In this document: positions 18,957 to 26,829 of the stretch, piece after piece
Position numbering within the stretch: position 1 is the stretch's first letter
Layout: the number at the start of each line of letters is the position of its first letter
Source of the DNA: JAGRMG01 sp047975215
GTDB taxonomy: Bacteria; Pseudomonadota; Alphaproteobacteria; Rhodobacterales; Rhodobacteraceae
NCBI GenBank assembly: GCA_047975215.1
Contig: JBKEDD010000071.1
Span: forward strand, 1 to 64,000
DNA length: 64,000 bases
Direction: 5' to 3'
Program-made: the position numbers and the translations under genes
The notes under the pieces: model-generated
Told to the model about the DNA's origin: nothing
What the model saw: the letters and a program-made list of their open reading frames with translations, nothing else
Databases searched by the model: none

Positions 18957-20054
18957 TCATCCGCCGGGGTCTTCGTGGGGCACTAGCGCGATCTCGCCCG
19001 CCTGTTCCAGCCTGCGGACAGCCGCCACGACCGCGTTCATCGCCGCCTCGCCGTCGCGCGGCCTGACCGCGCCCCGGTCGGACATCTCTTCGCGCAGGGT
19101 GTCGGCCAGGCGGCCGGGTATCGAGGACATCACAAACTCGGCCGCCGCCGCGTTCTCGCCCGCCGTCGCGAAGGCCAGCGCCGTGACCAGTTCGCCCGGG
19201 TCGGTGGCGCGCACGATCCTGGGCATGTCGCGGGCCGCGATCCGGGCCGGGATATGCGCGAAGGTGAATATCGCGCGGCGCACCGATCCGGCGAAATCGG
19301 CATCTATCTCGTCGAGCGCCGACAATACGTCATCGCGGGTTTCCGCCGCCGACAGGTTGAGAATCGCGCCGACCCGTTCACCCGGCCCGTCCTGGAACGC
19401 GCGTTGCGGCCGCCCGTCCAGTTGCGCCGCCAGCGCCAGGCCGATCCGGTCTACCGTTTGCGGAGTCACGGCACCGGTCTGGGCCATGGCAAAGGCGATC
19501 TTGCGCGCCAACGGCCCGGGAAGATGGCCAAGCAGTTCCGCCGCCTTGGCGGTGTCGAGCTTGGACAGCAGCACCGCCGCCACCTCGGTGCTTTCGGCGG
19601 CCGCCATTTCGGCCAGTTCGCTGGCGGGCAGGGCGCGCAACCGGACCCAGGGGTCGCCCGCGGCGCGCACCCCGGCCTCCTTGCGCAGCCGCGCCGCGGT
19701 CTGCGCGCTGATGCGGCCGTCGAGAACCGAAAGCGCACCGGCGATCCCGGCGGGAAACGACAGGCCGATGCCATCCAGCGCCTCGGCGAACTCAAGAGCG
19801 ACAGCAGCCAGCGTCTTGCGGTCCACCAACCCCATGCGGCCCATCGTCTGCGTGAGTCTTTCCTGCAAATCCTCCGGCAGATCCTCAAGCGGCAGATCGG
19901 CGCCCTCGTTCAGCAGCAGCCGCACCACGATCGCGGCCTTGGCACGCCCATGCAGCGCCACCGTTTCCGCCAACCGGGGCTGGCGATCAGTGTCGGATGC
20001 TGCGCGGTGCGGCAGCCGCGCCAAGGCCCTGTCGTTCTGCATTTGCCTGCCCAT
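18957..20054 (-). CDS. Orphan FliG-like protein
   Basis: A 365-residue soluble, alpha-helical protein that matches the plan of flagellar rotor protein FliG. It has an N-domain-like part (about 36-95, GRAKAAIVVRLL...RMGLVDRKTLAAVALEFAEAL), a middle armadillo-like part (about 145-215, VAAVLLSKLDTAKAAELLGHLP) and a C-terminal part (about 265-358, with VMSSIPGRLADTLREEM and the AVRRLEQAGEIAL end). The EHPQ motif of true FliG is absent (AESTEVAAV instead). No flagellar gene lies nearby. It may be a FliG paralogue with a different role. Identification rests on my recognition of the domain pattern. Confidence 0.65.
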   Translation of the reverse strand: MGRQMQNDRALARLPHRAASDTDRQPRLAETVALHGRAKAAIVVRLLLNEGADLPLEDLPEDLQERLTQTMGRMGLVDRKTLAAVALEFAEALDGIGLSFPAGIAGALSVLDGRISAQTAARLRKEAGVRAAGDPWVRLRALPASELAEMAAAESTEVAAVLLSKLDTAKAAELLGHLPGPLARKIAFAMAQTGAVTPQTVDRIGLALAAQLDGRPQRAFQDGPGERVGAILNLSAAETRDDVLSALDEIDADFAGSVRRAIFTFAHIPARIAARDMPRIVRATDPGELVTALAFATAGENAAAAEFVMSSIPGRLADTLREEMSDRGAVRPRDGEAAMNAVVAAVRRLEQAGEIALVPHEDPGG

Positions 20055-20381
20055 GGCTGCATGATCCCTGTCAGGAGGTCGGCAAAGCCTAGGCCGGGGC
20101 GTGTAAACAAAGCCTGAAGAACGGTGCCGCGATCGGGCGCCTTTTCAGGATCGCCGATCGCGGGGCTTATGTCGTTGAATGCCGTGCACGGCTAGATTCG
20201 GCGCCAGCCTCCGGCGCCGCCACGCCCTATGGCGTGCGCGAGACCGGGAGGCAGCAAAGAGAATAGTGCAACCGCTTGAATTCAAACCCTTCCTCATCAT
20301 GGAAGGACCGTGAAGTCGCCGCGCAAGCCGCTGCACCGAAGCGTTCCCGCCGCGGCGCTGAATCGGATCGGGCGGGCCGGA
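20055..20381. other. Noncoding gap with three consecutive inverted repeats
   Basis: These 327 bases lie upstream of the FliG-like gene and downstream of the tiny secreted-protein gene. Three palindromic elements follow one another: GCCGTGCACGGC (20181-20192, perfect); CGGCGCC/GGCGCCG (20199-20205 with 20213-20219, 7-base loop); CACGCC/GGCGTG (20221-20226 with 20231-20236, loop CTAT). None has a following T-run. No gene was recognised. The cluster might be a structured RNA, a transcription barrier or a repeat element. Confidence 0.5.
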
Positions 20382-20540
20382 TCAGCTGTTCACCTGCTCC
20401 ACGCAAGTCTGGCTGCCGGCATCCCATACCGTGCCCGGTGCGCAGGATTGGGCCTGATGGCCGCGCGCCGAACAGCTGGCGTAGGCGGCGGTGGTCGTGA
20501 GGGCGAGAACCATTGCGGTCAGTACGGTCTTGAAGGACAT
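20382..20540 (-). CDS. Small secreted cysteine-containing protein
   Basis: A 52-residue protein with a clear signal peptide (about residues 1-22, MSFKTVLTAMVLALTTTAAYA) and a 30-residue mature part containing three cysteines (SCSARGHQAQSCAPGTVWDAGSQTCVEQVNS in pieces: CSARGH, QSCAPGTVWD, QTCVEQ). The CxPGTxWD...C pattern resembles a tiny chitin-binding/peritrophin-like or EGF-like loop. AAGGGAG precedes the start at 20540 by seven bases. It lies just downstream of purB on the same strand. Function is unknown; the periplasmic or exported location is inferred. Confidence 0.7.
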   Translation of the reverse strand: MSFKTVLTAMVLALTTTAAYASCSARGHQAQSCAPGTVWDAGSQTCVEQVNS

Positions 20541-20637
20541 GTCGCGTCTCCCTTGCGTCCGTTTCCCGAGCGGCAGGATAACGCATGCCGCTCCATCGAC
20601 CAATGGGGATCGGTTCACGCTTTTGTGGGGCAGGCGC

Positions 20638-21942
20638 TCAGTCGCCGAACACGCGGGCAAAGATCGTGTCGACATGCCGGGTATGATAGCCGAGATCGAA
20701 CTTTTCCTCGATCTGCGCCGGCGTCAGCGCGGCGGTCACGTCGGGATCGGCCAGCAGTTCGGTCTTGAAGTCGCGGCCCTGTTCCCAGACCTTCATCGCG
20801 TTGCGCTGCACCAGCGCATAGGCGTCCTCGCGGCTGACACCCGCCTGGGTCAGCGCCAGCAGCACCCGCTGGCTCATCACCAGCCCGCGGAACCGGTTCA
20901 TGTTGGCCAGCATCGTGTCGGGATAGATCACCAGGTTTTCCACCACGCCAGCCAGCCGGTTCAGGGCGAAATCCAGCGTCACAGTCGCATCGGGGGCGAT
21001 GCCGCGCTCGACCGATGAATGCGAGATGTCGCGCTCGTGCCAGAGCGCGACGTTCTCCATCGCCGGAATCACGGCGGCGCGCACCAGCCGGGCCAGCCCG
21101 GTCAGGTTCTCGGTCAGTACCGGGTTGCGCTTGTGCGGCATCGCGCTGCTGCCCTTCTGGCCTTTGGCAAAGAACTCCTCGGCCTCCAGAACCTCGGTGC
21201 GCTGCATGTGCCGGATCTCGATGGCGATATTCTCGATGCCGCTGGCAATAACGCCGAGGGTGGCAAAGAACATGGCATGACGGTCGCGCGGAATGATCTG
21301 GGTGCTGATCGGCTCGGGGCGCAGCCCCAGCCTGGCGCAGACATGCGCCTCGACGGCCGGGTCGATATTGGCGAACGTGCCGACGGCGCCGGAAATCGCG
21401 CCGGTCGCGACCTCATGGCGGGCGCTTTCCAGCCGGGTCCGGTTGCGCTCCATCTCGGCGTGGAAGCGGGCAAAGGTCAGGCCCATGGTGGTCGGTTCGG
21501 CATGGATGCCGTGCGAACGCCCGATGCGCAGCGTGTGCTTGTGCTCCAATGCGCGCCGTTTCAGTGCCGCCAGCACCTTGTCGATGTCCGCCAGAAGGAT
21601 GTCGGCGGCGCGCACCAGCTGGATGTTCAGTGCCGTGTCCAGCACGTCCGAGCTGGTCATGCCCTGGTGCACGAATCGCGCCTCGTCATTGCCGACGATC
21701 TCGGCCAGATGTGTCAGGAACGCGATCACGTCATGTTTCGTTACCGCCTCGATCTCGTCGATGCGGGCGATGTCGAACTGCACGTCGCGCGCCTTCCAGA
21801 CCGCGGCGGCGTTTTCGCGCGGGATCACGCCCAGATCGGCCATGGCATCGCACGCATGGGCCTCGATCTCGTACCAGATGCGGAACCTGGTCTCGGGCGA
21901 CCAGACGGCAACCATCTCGGGGCGGGAGTAGCGGGGGATCAT
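20638..21942 (-). CDS. purB: Adenylosuccinate lyase
   Basis: Cytoplasmic homotetrameric enzyme that releases fumarate from SAICAR and from adenylosuccinate in purine synthesis. The 434-residue protein carries the fumarase/ASL signature GSSAMPHKRNP at about residues 263-273, the catalytic histidine region RSHGIHAEPTTMG (about 145-157) and TSSDVLDT (about 96-103). Length is normal. Purine genes purM and purN lie about 3 kb away but not in the same transcript. Confidence 0.97.
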   Translation of the reverse strand: MIPRYSRPEMVAVWSPETRFRIWYEIEAHACDAMADLGVIPRENAAAVWKARDVQFDIARIDEIEAVTKHDVIAFLTHLAEIVGNDEARFVHQGMTSSDVLDTALNIQLVRAADILLADIDKVLAALKRRALEHKHTLRIGRSHGIHAEPTTMGLTFARFHAEMERNRTRLESARHEVATGAISGAVGTFANIDPAVEAHVCARLGLRPEPISTQIIPRDRHAMFFATLGVIASGIENIAIEIRHMQRTEVLEAEEFFAKGQKGSSAMPHKRNPVLTENLTGLARLVRAAVIPAMENVALWHERDISHSSVERGIAPDATVTLDFALNRLAGVVENLVIYPDTMLANMNRFRGLVMSQRVLLALTQAGVSREDAYALVQRNAMKVWEQGRDFKTELLADPDVTAALTPAQIEEKFDLGYHTRHVDTIFARVFGD

Positions 21943-22040
21943 CGGCGGCGGCCTCTCGGGTTCGGTGTGTCGCGGGTTCGGTGCGTCTTAGACTGCCGCA
22001 CCGGAACCGGCAAGCACCGGTCGGGCGGCGCGCCGTTTCG

Positions 22041-22110
22041 TTCTTCTTCTGACTTCAAATATCCTGGGGTGAATGCGCGCCCGCCGGGCGCGCAGAGGGG
22101 CAAAGCCCCT
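22041..22110. repeat. Dispersed repeat relative with two hairpins (purB-tyrS gap)
   Basis: The 307-base gap 21943-22249 holds this element and nothing else I recognise. It starts TTCTTCTTCTGACTTCAAAT, which resembles the reverse complement of the repeats at 2132 and 34066 (CTTCTTTCTG...CAAATA core), then ATCCTGGGGTGAAT. Two hairpins follow: GCGCGCCC/GGGCGCGC (22075-22082 with 22086-22093, 3-base loop) and AGGGGC/GCCCCT (22096-22101 with 22105-22110, loop AAA). It sits between the end of tyrS and the start of purB, both on the minus strand. From memory, similar elements are frequent in Rhodobacterales intergenic regions. Confidence 0.6.
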
Positions 22111-22249
22111 GGCCGGCGCCTCGGATCACGTCACCCACGCCGCCGACCCGTTTCGACTTGCCGACGATATCCGGTTCCGCCGCCGCCACGATACCCCGCA
22201 ATCTCGCGCTGCCTCTCGCCACACGGCATCCCGCATTTCTGCGCGCGCC

Positions 22250-23497
22250 TCAGCCCGTCAGTTGCACCAGGACATGCCGCTTCTTTCCCGCGCTCAGCTT
22301 GAGCGGAGAGGCAAGCGCCGCGGCGTCCAGCATCAGGGTCGCATCGCTCAGCGGTGCGTCGCCGAGCCGCGCGCCGTTCTCGGCGATCAGGCGTTTGGCC
22401 TCCTTGCCGGATTTTGCCAGACCCGCCCTGACGATCAGTTGCACCACCGAGACCGGAAGATCCGCGGCCGTCAGCGTCAGGCTGGGCAGGTCGTCGCCGA
22501 TGCCGCCCTTCTCGAACACCTCGCGCGCCGTGGCCTCGGCGGCCGCCGCGGCCGCGGCACCGTGACAAAGCGTCGTCACCTCGTTGGCAAGCCGGATCTT
22601 GGCATCGTTGATTTCGGAACCCGCCAGCGCGCCCAGCCGGTTGCATTCCTCGACGGGCAGTTCGGTATAGAGCTTCAGGAACCGCCCGACATCGGCATCC
22701 GTCGTGTTGCGCCAGAACTGCCAGAACTCGTAAGGGGAAAGCATGTCGGCATTGAGCCAGATGGCGCCGCCGGCCGATTTGCCCATCTTGCGCCCGTCGC
22801 TGGTGGTCAGCAAGGGCGAGGTGAGCCCGTAAACCTCGTGGTCGATCACCCGGCGCGTCAGGTCGATGCCGTTGACGATATTTCCCCATTGATCCGATCC
22901 GCCCATCTGCAACCGGCAACCGTATCGGCGGTTGAGTTCCAGAAAATCATAGGCTTGCAGGATCATGTAGTTGAATTCGAGAAACGACAAGGACTGTTCG
23001 CGGTCGAGCCGCGATTTCACGCTTTCGAAGCTGAGCATCCGGTTGACGCTGAAATGCCGTCCGCTATCGCGCAGGAAATCGAGATAGTTGAGATCGTCCA
23101 GCCATTCGGCGTTATCGAGCATCAGGGCATCGTTCGGCCCGTCGCCATAGTCCAGGTACTTGGCAAAAACCTGCTTCATGCCTGCAATGTTCTCGCCGAT
23201 GGCCTGCGCCGTCAGCAGCGGGCGCTCCTCGCTGCGGAACGAGGGGTCACCGACCTTGGTCGTGCCCCCGCCCATGAGGGTGATCGGCTTGTGCCCCGAT
23301 CTTTGTAGCCAGCGCAGCATCATGATGTTGAGAAGATGGCCCACATGCAGCGATTTCGCGGTGGCGTCATAGCCGATATAGGCCGGCACGATTCCCGCGC
23401 GCATGGCGTCGTCCAACCCCTGGGAATCGGTGCAGTCGGCCAGATAGCCGCGCTCCGTCATCACGGCGACGAAATCCGACTTGGGATGGTAGGTCAT
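22250..23497 (-). CDS. tyrS: Tyrosine--tRNA ligase
   Basis: Class I synthetase that charges tRNA-Tyr. The 415-residue protein has the HIGH-type motif as HVGH (residues 51-54), the tyrosine pocket residues in IGYDATAKS and GGSDQWGNI, the KMSKS-type loop as GRKMGKS (about 233-239) and a C-terminal S4 RNA-binding domain (about 345-410, with GLAKSGKEAKRLI). I start at ATG 23497, preceded by GAGG at good spacing; the longer in-frame extension runs antisense into anmK and is not credible. Confidence 0.97.
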   Translation of the reverse strand: MTYHPKSDFVAVMTERGYLADCTDSQGLDDAMRAGIVPAYIGYDATAKSLHVGHLLNIMMLRWLQRSGHKPITLMGGGTTKVGDPSFRSEERPLLTAQAIGENIAGMKQVFAKYLDYGDGPNDALMLDNAEWLDDLNYLDFLRDSGRHFSVNRMLSFESVKSRLDREQSLSFLEFNYMILQAYDFLELNRRYGCRLQMGGSDQWGNIVNGIDLTRRVIDHEVYGLTSPLLTTSDGRKMGKSAGGAIWLNADMLSPYEFWQFWRNTTDADVGRFLKLYTELPVEECNRLGALAGSEINDAKIRLANEVTTLCHGAAAAAAAEATAREVFEKGGIGDDLPSLTLTAADLPVSVVQLIVRAGLAKSGKEAKRLIAENGARLGDAPLSDATLMLDAAALASPLKLSAGKKRHVLVQLTG

Positions 23498-23560
23498 GGC
23501 TTGCCTCGGCTCTGAATTGCGGGGCAATCTATAGGCGGTGGTGAGGCAAAGGAAAAGGCC

Positions 23561-24667
23561 ATGAACAGGGCCAACGGGCAGTGCGGCCCGCTGCGGGCGC
23601 TCGGCGCGATGAGCGGCACCTCGCTGGACGGGGTCGATGCCGCCGTGCTGGAAACCGACGGGCACCGAATCTTCGGTTTTGGCGAAACCGGGTATCGCGC
23701 CTATTCCGGCACGGAACGCGCGGTATTGCGGGCGGCGCTGGGGCACTGGCACGGACCGGACGCAGAGGCGGCCGCGCGCGTCGTCGAAGCCGCGCATCGC
23801 GAGTTGCTGGCCGGATTCGGCGGGGTCGATCTGGTGGGGTTTCATGGCCAGACGCTCGCGCACGAGCCGCGCGGGCGCGGCACGTTCCAGGCCGGCGACG
23901 GGGCGGCGCTGGCCGGTGCTCTCGGCTCTCCGGTGGTGTGGGATTTCCGCTCGGACGATGTGGCCATGGGCGGTGAGGGCGCGCCGCTGGCGCCGTTCTT
24001 CCATTTCGCCTGCGCCCGCTGGATCGGGGCAACAGGGCCGCTGTGTTTCCTCAACCTCGGGGGGGTTGCCAACCTGACCTGGGTAGATCCCGCCCGCAGC
24101 GGGCCTGAGGTTCCGGGCGCCCTGCTGGCGTTCGACACCGGCCCGGCCAACGCGCCGTTGAACGATCTGGTGCAGGCGCGGCTGGGCCGGGTGATGGACG
24201 AGGGCGGTGCGCTGGCTGCGCGCGGCGAGGTCGAGGCCGGCGCGCTGGAGCTTTTCCTGGCCGAGCCGTATTTTGCAAGAATACCGCCCAAGTCATTGGA
24301 CAGGAATGACTTTGCCGACATGGTCGCGCTGGTCGGCGAACTGGGCGACGCCGATGCCGCCGCCACGCTCACGGCGATGTGCGCCGCCGGTGTCGCGCAG
24401 GGGATGGAGCATTGCCCGCGCCCGCCCGAACGGGTTCTCGTCACCGGCGGCGGGCGGCACAACCCGGTTCTGATGCAGATGCTGAGCGTTTCGCTGGACT
24501 GCCCGGTCGAGCCGGTCGAGGCGGTCGGGCTGGATGGAGACATGCTGGAGGCGCAGGCATTCGCCTATCTCGCGGTGCGTGTAGCGCGCGGGCTGCCGAC
24601 CTCGTGCCCCGGCACCACCGGCGTCGGTGCGCTGATCGGCGGGGGCATTCTCAGTACGCCGGGTTAG
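23561..24667 (+). CDS. anmK: Anhydro-N-acetylmuramic acid kinase
   Basis: Sugar kinase that opens and phosphorylates 1,6-anhydro-MurNAc from recycled peptidoglycan, giving MurNAc-6-phosphate. The 368-residue protein shows the family start GAMSGTSLDGVDAAVLE (about 15-31), the FHGQT loop (about 94-98), the ATP site GGVANLTW, the DTGPANAPLND catalytic region (about 191-201) and GGGRHNPVLM (about 299-308). It is divergent from tyrS with a 63-base gap. MurQ is not seen in the window. Confidence 0.95.
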   Translation: MNRANGQCGPLRALGAMSGTSLDGVDAAVLETDGHRIFGFGETGYRAYSGTERAVLRAALGHWHGPDAEAAARVVEAAHRELLAGFGGVDLVGFHGQTLAHEPRGRGTFQAGDGAALAGALGSPVVWDFRSDDVAMGGEGAPLAPFFHFACARWIGATGPLCFLNLGGVANLTWVDPARSGPEVPGALLAFDTGPANAPLNDLVQARLGRVMDEGGALAARGEVEAGALELFLAEPYFARIPPKSLDRNDFADMVALVGELGDADAAATLTAMCAAGVAQGMEHCPRPPERVLVTGGGRHNPVLMQMLSVSLDCPVEPVEAVGLDGDMLEAQAFAYLAVRVARGLPTSCPGTTGVGALIGGGILSTPG

Positions 24668-24709
24668 GGGCTTGCGGCGAAACGGCGGCTTGGGTAAGAC
24701 GCAGCGGGC

Positions 24710-24785
<76 letters not shown>

Positions 24786-24832
24786 TATCCAGCTTTTTCA
24801 GACGGTTAGGCAGAATAATTCGTGTCATCGAG

Positions 24833-24853
24833 CCGCGCGGTGCGACCGCGCGG
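24833..24853. other. Strong hairpin between two facing tRNA genes
   Basis: CCGCGCGGT and ACCGCGCGG form a perfect nine-pair stem with loop GCG. It lies between tRNA-Val (+) and the CAT tRNA (-), whose transcripts run towards each other. There is no strong T-run on either side, though TTTTT occurs at 24794-24798 after tRNA-Val. It probably limits read-through in both directions. Confidence 0.5.
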
Positions 24854-24878
24854 GGCCAGTATTTGGGCGATGGACGGA

Positions 24879-24954
24879 TGGTAGGCCCGGCAGGACTCGA
24901 ACCTGCAACCAAAGCGTTATGAGCGCTCTGCTCTGACCATTGAGCTACAGGCCC
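24879..24954 (-). tRNA. tRNA with CAT anticodon, probably tRNA-Ile2 (or elongator Met)
   Basis: A 76-base cloverleaf with CCA encoded. Acceptor GGGCCTG pairs with CGGGCCT (G-T at 1-72 and T-G at 6-67), D-arm GCTC/GAGC, anticodon stem GAGCG/CGCTT around CTCATAA, T-arm GCAGG/CCTGC. The anticodon CAT fits Met or Ile2. The short D-loop, TTGGTT variable region and the C4-G69 and C5-G68 pairs resemble E. coli tRNA-Ile2, which TilS converts to read AUA, more than elongator Met. It shows none of the initiator features. Confidence 0.9.
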
Positions 24955-25059
24955 GCCCGAACCTTGCCTAGCATGGCCAACGCCCGCGTCAAGTGAGACG
25001 TTGCATGCGCGGCGGCAATCGACTAACCCCCGCGCAGGCAAATCCGGGAGATCGCAGCC

Positions 25060-26106
25060 ATGACATCGGGCGGGACGGGCATGACCTATGCCAAGGCCGG
25101 CGTGGATATCGACGCGGGTAACGCGCTGGTGGACCGCATCAAGCCGGCGGCCAGGCGAACAGCGCGCCCAGGCGTCAGCGGCGGTCTGGGCGGGTTCGGG
25201 GCGCTGTTCGATCTCAAGGCGGCAGGGTTTCACGATCCGGTTCTGGTGGCCGCGACGGACGGGGTCGGCACCAAACTGCGGATCGCCATAGACACCGGCG
25301 AGGTCGCGGGCGTGGGCATCGACCTGGTGGCGATGTGCGTCAACGATCTGGTCTGCCAGGGGGCCGAACCTCTGTTCTTCCTGGATTATTTCGCAACCGG
25401 AAAGCTGGAAACCGAGACCGCGGCGCGCATCATCGAGGGCATCGCCGAGGGCTGCGTGGAATCGGGCTGCGCGCTGATCGGCGGCGAGACCGCGGAAATG
25501 CCGGGCATGTACCCGCCCGGCGATTTCGACCTTGCCGGGTTCGCCGTGGGCGCGATGGAACGCGGCCAGGGCCTGCCCGACGGCGTCGTGCGGGGCGACG
25601 TGTTGTTGGGCCTGGCATCCAGCGGGGTGCATTCCAACGGATATTCGCTGGTCCGGCGGCTGGTTGAAATGTCCGGGCTGGGCTGGGGGGACGAAAGCCC
25701 GTTCGGGGGCGGCAGTCTTGGCGCTGCGCTGCTGGCGCCGACGCGGCTTTATGTCAAGGCGTCGCTGGCGGCGATTCGCGCGGATGGCGTGCATGCGCTG
25801 GCCCATATCACCGGCGGCGGGCTGACCGAGAACCTGCCACGGGTTCTTCCCGAGGGGCTGGGCGCAAGGATCGACCTTGGCACTTGGGAATTGCCGCCGG
25901 TCTTCGGCTGGATGCAGGGTGTCGGAGAAATTGCGGTGTCCGAGATGCTAAAGACCTTCAATTGCGGGATCGGCATGGTGCTGATCTGCGATGCCGGGCG
26001 TGCCGACGACCTGGAGGCGCTGCTGGCCGAGGCGGGCGAGACCGTGCATCGCATCGGTCACGTGATCGAAGGCGGCGGTGTCACCTGTTCCGGCGCGTGG
26101 GCGTGA
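25060..26106 (+). CDS. purM: Phosphoribosylformylglycinamidine cyclo-ligase (AIR synthetase)
   Basis: ATP-dependent enzyme that closes the imidazole ring to give AIR in purine synthesis. The 348-residue protein has the typical MTYAKAGVDIDAGN start region, the GGFGALFDL segment, the DGVGTKLRIA and GIDLVAMCVNDL ATP-binding blocks and LIGGETAEMPGMYPPGDFD. GGGAG lies nine bases before ATG 25060. Its TGA overlaps the GTG start of purN. Confidence 0.97.
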   Translation: MTSGGTGMTYAKAGVDIDAGNALVDRIKPAARRTARPGVSGGLGGFGALFDLKAAGFHDPVLVAATDGVGTKLRIAIDTGEVAGVGIDLVAMCVNDLVCQGAEPLFFLDYFATGKLETETAARIIEGIAEGCVESGCALIGGETAEMPGMYPPGDFDLAGFAVGAMERGQGLPDGVVRGDVLLGLASSGVHSNGYSLVRRLVEMSGLGWGDESPFGGGSLGAALLAPTRLYVKASLAAIRADGVHALAHITGGGLTENLPRVLPEGLGARIDLGTWELPPVFGWMQGVGEIAVSEMLKTFNCGIGMVLICDAGRADDLEALLAEAGETVHRIGHVIEGGGVTCSGAWA

Positions 26107-26699
26107 GGAAACGCGTCGCGATCCTCATTTCGGGGGGCGGGTCCAACATGGTCCGACTGGTCGAGGACATGGCCGACCCGGATCATCCGGCCGAACCTGT
26201 GCTGGTGCTGTCCAACGACCCGGACGCCGCCGGCCTGGCCCGCGCCCGTGCGCTTGGCGTTCCGGTTGCGGCGGTCGACCACCGCCCGTTCGCCGGCGAC
26301 CGCGCCGCCTTCGAGGCGGCGCTGCAAACGGAACTGGACGCGGCGGCGCCCGACATCCTGTGCCTGGCCGGCTTCATGCGGGTGCTGACGGGCGGTTTCG
26401 TGGCCCGCTGGGAGGGCAGGATGCTGAACATTCACCCCTCTCTCCTGCCGAAATATCGCGGCCTGCACACGCATGCACGCGCGCTGGCCGCGGGCGATGC
26501 GGTGCATGGCTGCACGGTACACGAGGTGACGGCCGCACTGGATGACGGCCCGGTGCTGGGGCAGGCGATCGTGCCGGTGGCTGCGGGGGATACGCCGGCG
26601 ACGCTGGCCGCGCGCGTGCTGGCGCAGGAACATGCGCTCTACCCGGCGGTGCTGCGCCGGTTCGCATCGGGCGACGCGCGCCCGCTGCGCATCGGTTGA
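26103..26699 (+). CDS. purN: Phosphoribosylglycinamide formyltransferase (GART)
   Basis: Transfers a formyl group from 10-formyl-THF to GAR in purine synthesis. The 198-residue protein starts at GTG 26103, sharing GTGA with the purM stop. It has the phosphate-binding ISGGGSNM loop (about 9-16), the catalytic Asn109 and His111 in NIHPSLLPKYRG, and Asp147 in ALDDGP. The pair purM-purN is a conserved operon. Confidence 0.96.
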   Translation: MRKRVAILISGGGSNMVRLVEDMADPDHPAEPVLVLSNDPDAAGLARARALGVPVAAVDHRPFAGDRAAFEAALQTELDAAAPDILCLAGFMRVLTGGFVARWEGRMLNIHPSLLPKYRGLHTHARALAAGDAVHGCTVHEVTAALDDGPVLGQAIVPVAAGDTPATLAARVLAQEHALYPAVLRRFASGDARPLRIG

Positions 26700-26829
26700 C
26701 GGGGGCGGTGCGCGGCGCGGTTTGCAATGGCCCGAAGTTCGGCCTATCAAAAAACACCAGCTTGCGGACCCGGCGGCAACCGGCCCGGGACGCGGCGAAC
26801 AGCCAAGTGAGAAGCGGATACCGGATTAC

